The translations under genes were made by a program, and so were the position numbers. DNA of 51,304 bases from an uncultured Thiogranum sp. (GTDB lineage Bacteria; Pseudomonadota; Gammaproteobacteria; DSM-19610). Location of the stretch: positions 1 through 51,304 of the forward strand of contig CAJXFW010000003.1 in assembly GCA_913053655.1 (NCBI GenBank). The letters run 5' to 3'. The notes beneath the pieces are model-generated. The model did not search any database and had not been told where the DNA came from. It was given only the letters and a program-made list of their open reading frames with translations. This document shows, piece after piece, positions 49,501 to 51,304 of this stretch (positions are counted from its first letter, which is position 1; every line of letters starts with the position of its first letter).

Positions 49501-50135
49501 GGTCTTTTAGCCGCTTCGCTCATATGATCGCGCAAATTCTGGCTTTGCAGCCCTTTCAATTTCCTGTGATCCTTTACACTAACAGCCGACCATTCCTGGT
49601 GAATGATATTGGTAAGAATGGCAAATTCCTCGCCTTGTCTGATATCGTGATTGCTCCAGTAATCGGTAAGCTTGTTACGGGTTTCCTGCCCTGTCATGCG
49701 TTGTTGAATCCACTTTTCGCTACGGCCATGTTTCTGCCAGGTTTCCCTTGCGCGATTGAGAGACATTGCTGGATCAGCCATTTCCTGCATTCGCTCATAA
49801 CCCACCTTGGCCAGCCAGAGCTTGATTGGCTCGGCTTTAGGGCTGGGTACGGATTGCACAAGGCGAAGCAGGGTTTCAGCAGTGGCAACATCAGTGAGGT
49901 ATCTTTTCCCATCTGCGGCGGGTAATTTCAGTTGGTTACAATTTGTAACCAACTCACTGCCTTCCTTTTTTAGCCTGTTTTTCAATACCTTCCAGTAATT
50001 TCTGGCTGCTTTATAATCAGACTGTTGGGTTAATACCTGCACTATATCAATCACCGAAAACCACCAGATTTCCGCCTCTTCATCATAAACCCGGCGGATC
50101 TGGTAATCCTCGAATAAGGTCATATCAGTTTTCAT
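49497..50135 (-). CDS. Bro-N (phage antirepressor-like) family protein inside the cas operon
   Basis: 212 residues from ATG 50135 (GGGAG eight bases upstream; a GTG at 50144 and an ATG at 50123 are alternatives). Residues about 8-100 form a Bro-N domain (IRRVYDEEAEIWWFSVIDIVQVL, YWKVLKNRLKKEGSE, ADGKRYLTDVATAETLLRLVQS, PKAEPIKLWLAKVGYERM). A second conserved region follows (EKWIQQRMTGQETRNKLTDYW, KLKGLQSQNLRDHM). Relatives are antirepressor-like DNA-binding proteins of phages and mobile regions, commonly about 60 residues longer after NLRDxM; this copy ends SEAAKRP. It overlaps cas4 at its start and cas1 at its end, so it is part of the operon. A role in adaptation or regulation is unproven. 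Confidence 0.85.
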   Translation of the reverse strand: MKTDMTLFEDYQIRRVYDEEAEIWWFSVIDIVQVLTQQSDYKAARNYWKVLKNRLKKEGSELVTNCNQLKLPAADGKRYLTDVATAETLLRLVQSVPSPKAEPIKLWLAKVGYERMQEMADPAMSLNRARETWQKHGRSEKWIQQRMTGQETRNKLTDYWSNHDIRQGEEFAILTNIIHQEWSAVSVKDHRKLKGLQSQNLRDHMSEAAKRP

Positions 50136-50775
50136 TTGAATCACTCCCTGTTAATTCTGTAAAAAGTCCCGCAATGTAAGCTCCCGAATGATCGCGCCGA
50201 AAAGTATCCGGCTCACATAAATCAACTAATGAGCAGGCGCGACAGCGTTTCTTTTGTTCTGTGGGTAGCGGGGTGTTGCCGGATGCCAGTACTTTATGCG
50301 CCCCTTCAATAGCCGCAAGCGTCACACGTCGCAAAACATCATCAAACAAAACAGGTTCCCGTTTTCTCACCTGCCAGTACCACAAAGCACCTTCATCAAT
50401 TTGTACCTCGCGCATTTCTTCCAGGCACAACGCCTGCGCACAAAGCTGAATTTTGTCCCAGTCTTCAATCTTCGGCTTGCCACGTTTATATTCCACAGGG
50501 AAGTATTTAATTGGCGGCTTGCCTTCTATTTCCAGCAGATCGAGCTTGCCGGTAAGTCGCATTTGCTGTGACTTGACGGCAACCCCACGCTCATAGCGCA
50601 CGTTGCCACGCTGCTCCGGTTCGCAACTATCGACACGTTCATGCAATACATTGCCGTGGGCAGTGAAATAGTTATCCGCCCACACCTGTTCGACATGGAT
50701 CAGCGCAAACTGGCGAGGACAATAGGCATAGTGTTGCAGCACCGAGATAAGAATTAATTGATCGGAATCGCCCAT
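50125..50775 (-). CDS. cas4: CRISPR-associated exonuclease Cas4
   Basis: 216 residues from ATG 50775 (MGDSDQLILISVLQHYAYC), which matches the usual type I-C Cas4 start. A GTG at 50802 would add nine residues. The RecB-like nuclease has YCPRQFALIHVEQVW, LHERVD, LTGKLDLLE and FPVEYKRGKPK (catalytic Asp, Glu and Lys). A [4Fe-4S] cluster is expected from C28-like YCPRQ and the C-terminal KKRCRACSLVDLC. Cas4 trims prespacers and sets PAM orientation. The 5' neighbour should be cas7 in a standard I-C operon but is a RhuM-family gene here. Confidence 0.94.
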   Translation of the reverse strand: MGDSDQLILISVLQHYAYCPRQFALIHVEQVWADNYFTAHGNVLHERVDSCEPEQRGNVRYERGVAVKSQQMRLTGKLDLLEIEGKPPIKYFPVEYKRGKPKIEDWDKIQLCAQALCLEEMREVQIDEGALWYWQVRKREPVLFDDVLRRVTLAAIEGAHKVLASGNTPLPTEQKKRCRACSLVDLCEPDTFRRDHSGAYIAGLFTELTGSDSNEN

Positions 50776-50804
50776 AAGAGATGTAGTATCAGGTGCCTCC
50801 ACCC

Positions 50805-51304
50805 TTATTGATCGTCGCTCTCTTTTTTCTGTAAGCTGATCAGCTTGTCAAAGTCTGATTCGAACAACCTATCTTGAACAATACGGTATTTTTCAAACTC
50901 GCTTTCAGCATAATCCTTGGCAATTTTGGCGGTAATTTCACCACTGCCTTGCAATATATCGCGTTCATCAAATTCCAGAAATAAATCGAGGCGTTTACTC
51001 CAATCCTCCATGGTCATTGGGACTTTTCGCTTCGCGCGGTCTTCAGCCAGATCAAGGTAAGCGTTAACAATACGCCCCAGAGATTCAAGCTCATCTTTTT
51101 GCAAATAATTTTTAGCCACAGTCACATCGGGTTTTACAATTTTACCCTCGGGCGCCTTGTCCCAACTGGTTAGCCCCATGTGCTCTTTTTCACTGTCGGC
51201 ACGTTGCATGATGAGTTCAGCCGCTGTCTGCCCGTGAATAGCATAGTGGAGTTTGTTTTGTACCCTGGCGAAGAAATCCTGGGTGGTTTGATTGTTTTTG
51301 TTGT
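50805..51304 (-). CDS. RhuM-family protein, 5' end outside the window
   Basis: The last 166 codons are present; the frame continues past the window edge. Reading in from 51304: NNQTTQDFFARVQNKLHYAI, HGQTAAELIMQRADSEK, MGLTSWDKAPEGKIVKPDV, AKNYLQKDELESLGRIVNAY and IVQDRLFESDFDKL. I recognise this as the C-terminal half of virulence RhuM family proteins (about 330 residues), found on mobile and defence-rich regions; the function is not established. Its stop codon is 2 bp from the alternative GTG start and 29 bp from the preferred ATG of cas4, so it is in the same transcription unit. Confidence 0.88.
   Translation of the reverse strand, partial: NKNNQTTQDFFARVQNKLHYAIHGQTAAELIMQRADSEKEHMGLTSWDKAPEGKIVKPDVTVAKNYLQKDELESLGRIVNAYLDLAEDRAKRKVPMTMEDWSKRLDLFLEFDERDILQGSGEITAKIAKDYAESEFEKYRIVQDRLFESDFDKLISLQKKESDDQ

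Overview
The window looks like chromosome from a non-enteric gammaproteobacterium, probably a free-living or environmental lineage. The evidence is gene order: rhlB/trxA/rho, the coq7-(speD)-osmC-crp-trpC-trpD-trpG block and the trpE-gph-rpe block closely follow the arrangement known from Pseudomonas. It also carries a type II secretion system, a split class II ribonucleotide reductase (NrdJa/NrdJb) and a type I-C-like CRISPR locus. The species cannot be named from this sequence alone.

Layout. 1-854: a LexA-type operator, what looks like a 3' fragment of nadA, and about 550 bp with no convincing gene. 855-6547 (minus): gspC-D-E-F, four type II secretion genes with no pseudopilin genes after gspF. 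6747-10012: rhlB, then trxA and rho on the plus strand. 10013-15515: palindromic REP-like repeats, a gamma-carbonic-anhydrase-like protein, coq7, a speD remnant, a small inverted-repeat element, an OsmC-like protein, a CRP/Vfr-type regulator and trpC-D-G. 15649-21741 (minus): a four-gene nonribosomal-peptide-like operon (adenylation-carrier protein, isocitrate-lyase/PEP-mutase-superfamily lyase, ThDP enzyme, stand-alone condensation domain) inserted between trpG and trpE. 22026-25017: trpE, gph, rpe. 25180-27707: a second inverted-repeat element, a CopD-like membrane protein, djlA and two small acidic proteins, the second with a sigma-54-type promoter and a strong terminator.

27731-31978 encodes a 1415-residue membrane protein that fuses two cyclic-nucleotide-binding-like domains, a rhodanese domain, a very long coiled coil, one transmembrane helix and an FGE-sulfatase (SUMF1-type) domain. 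32443-37430 holds an HU-like protein, a TerB-like protein, a secreted subtilase with a C-terminal sorting-type tail, and gspB and gspA. The subtilase is probably a cargo of the secretion system whose other half lies at 855-6547. 37722-39650 has a second sigma-54-type promoter with a small ORF, an alpha/beta hydrolase, a small protein and nrdJb. 39683-44275 is nrdJa, interrupted by two in-frame LAGLIDADG inteins.

44597-51304: a decayed ribbon-helix-helix antitoxin locus, then a CRISPR array of 43 repeats and 42 spacers, an AT-rich leader, and a minus-strand operon reading RhuM-family gene, cas4, Bro-N-family gene, cas1, cas2. The RhuM and Bro-N genes are interleaved and translationally coupled with the adaptation genes. 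This and the trp-locus biosynthetic operon are the best candidates for an undescribed system. All functions are assigned from sequence motifs and gene context; no search was run.
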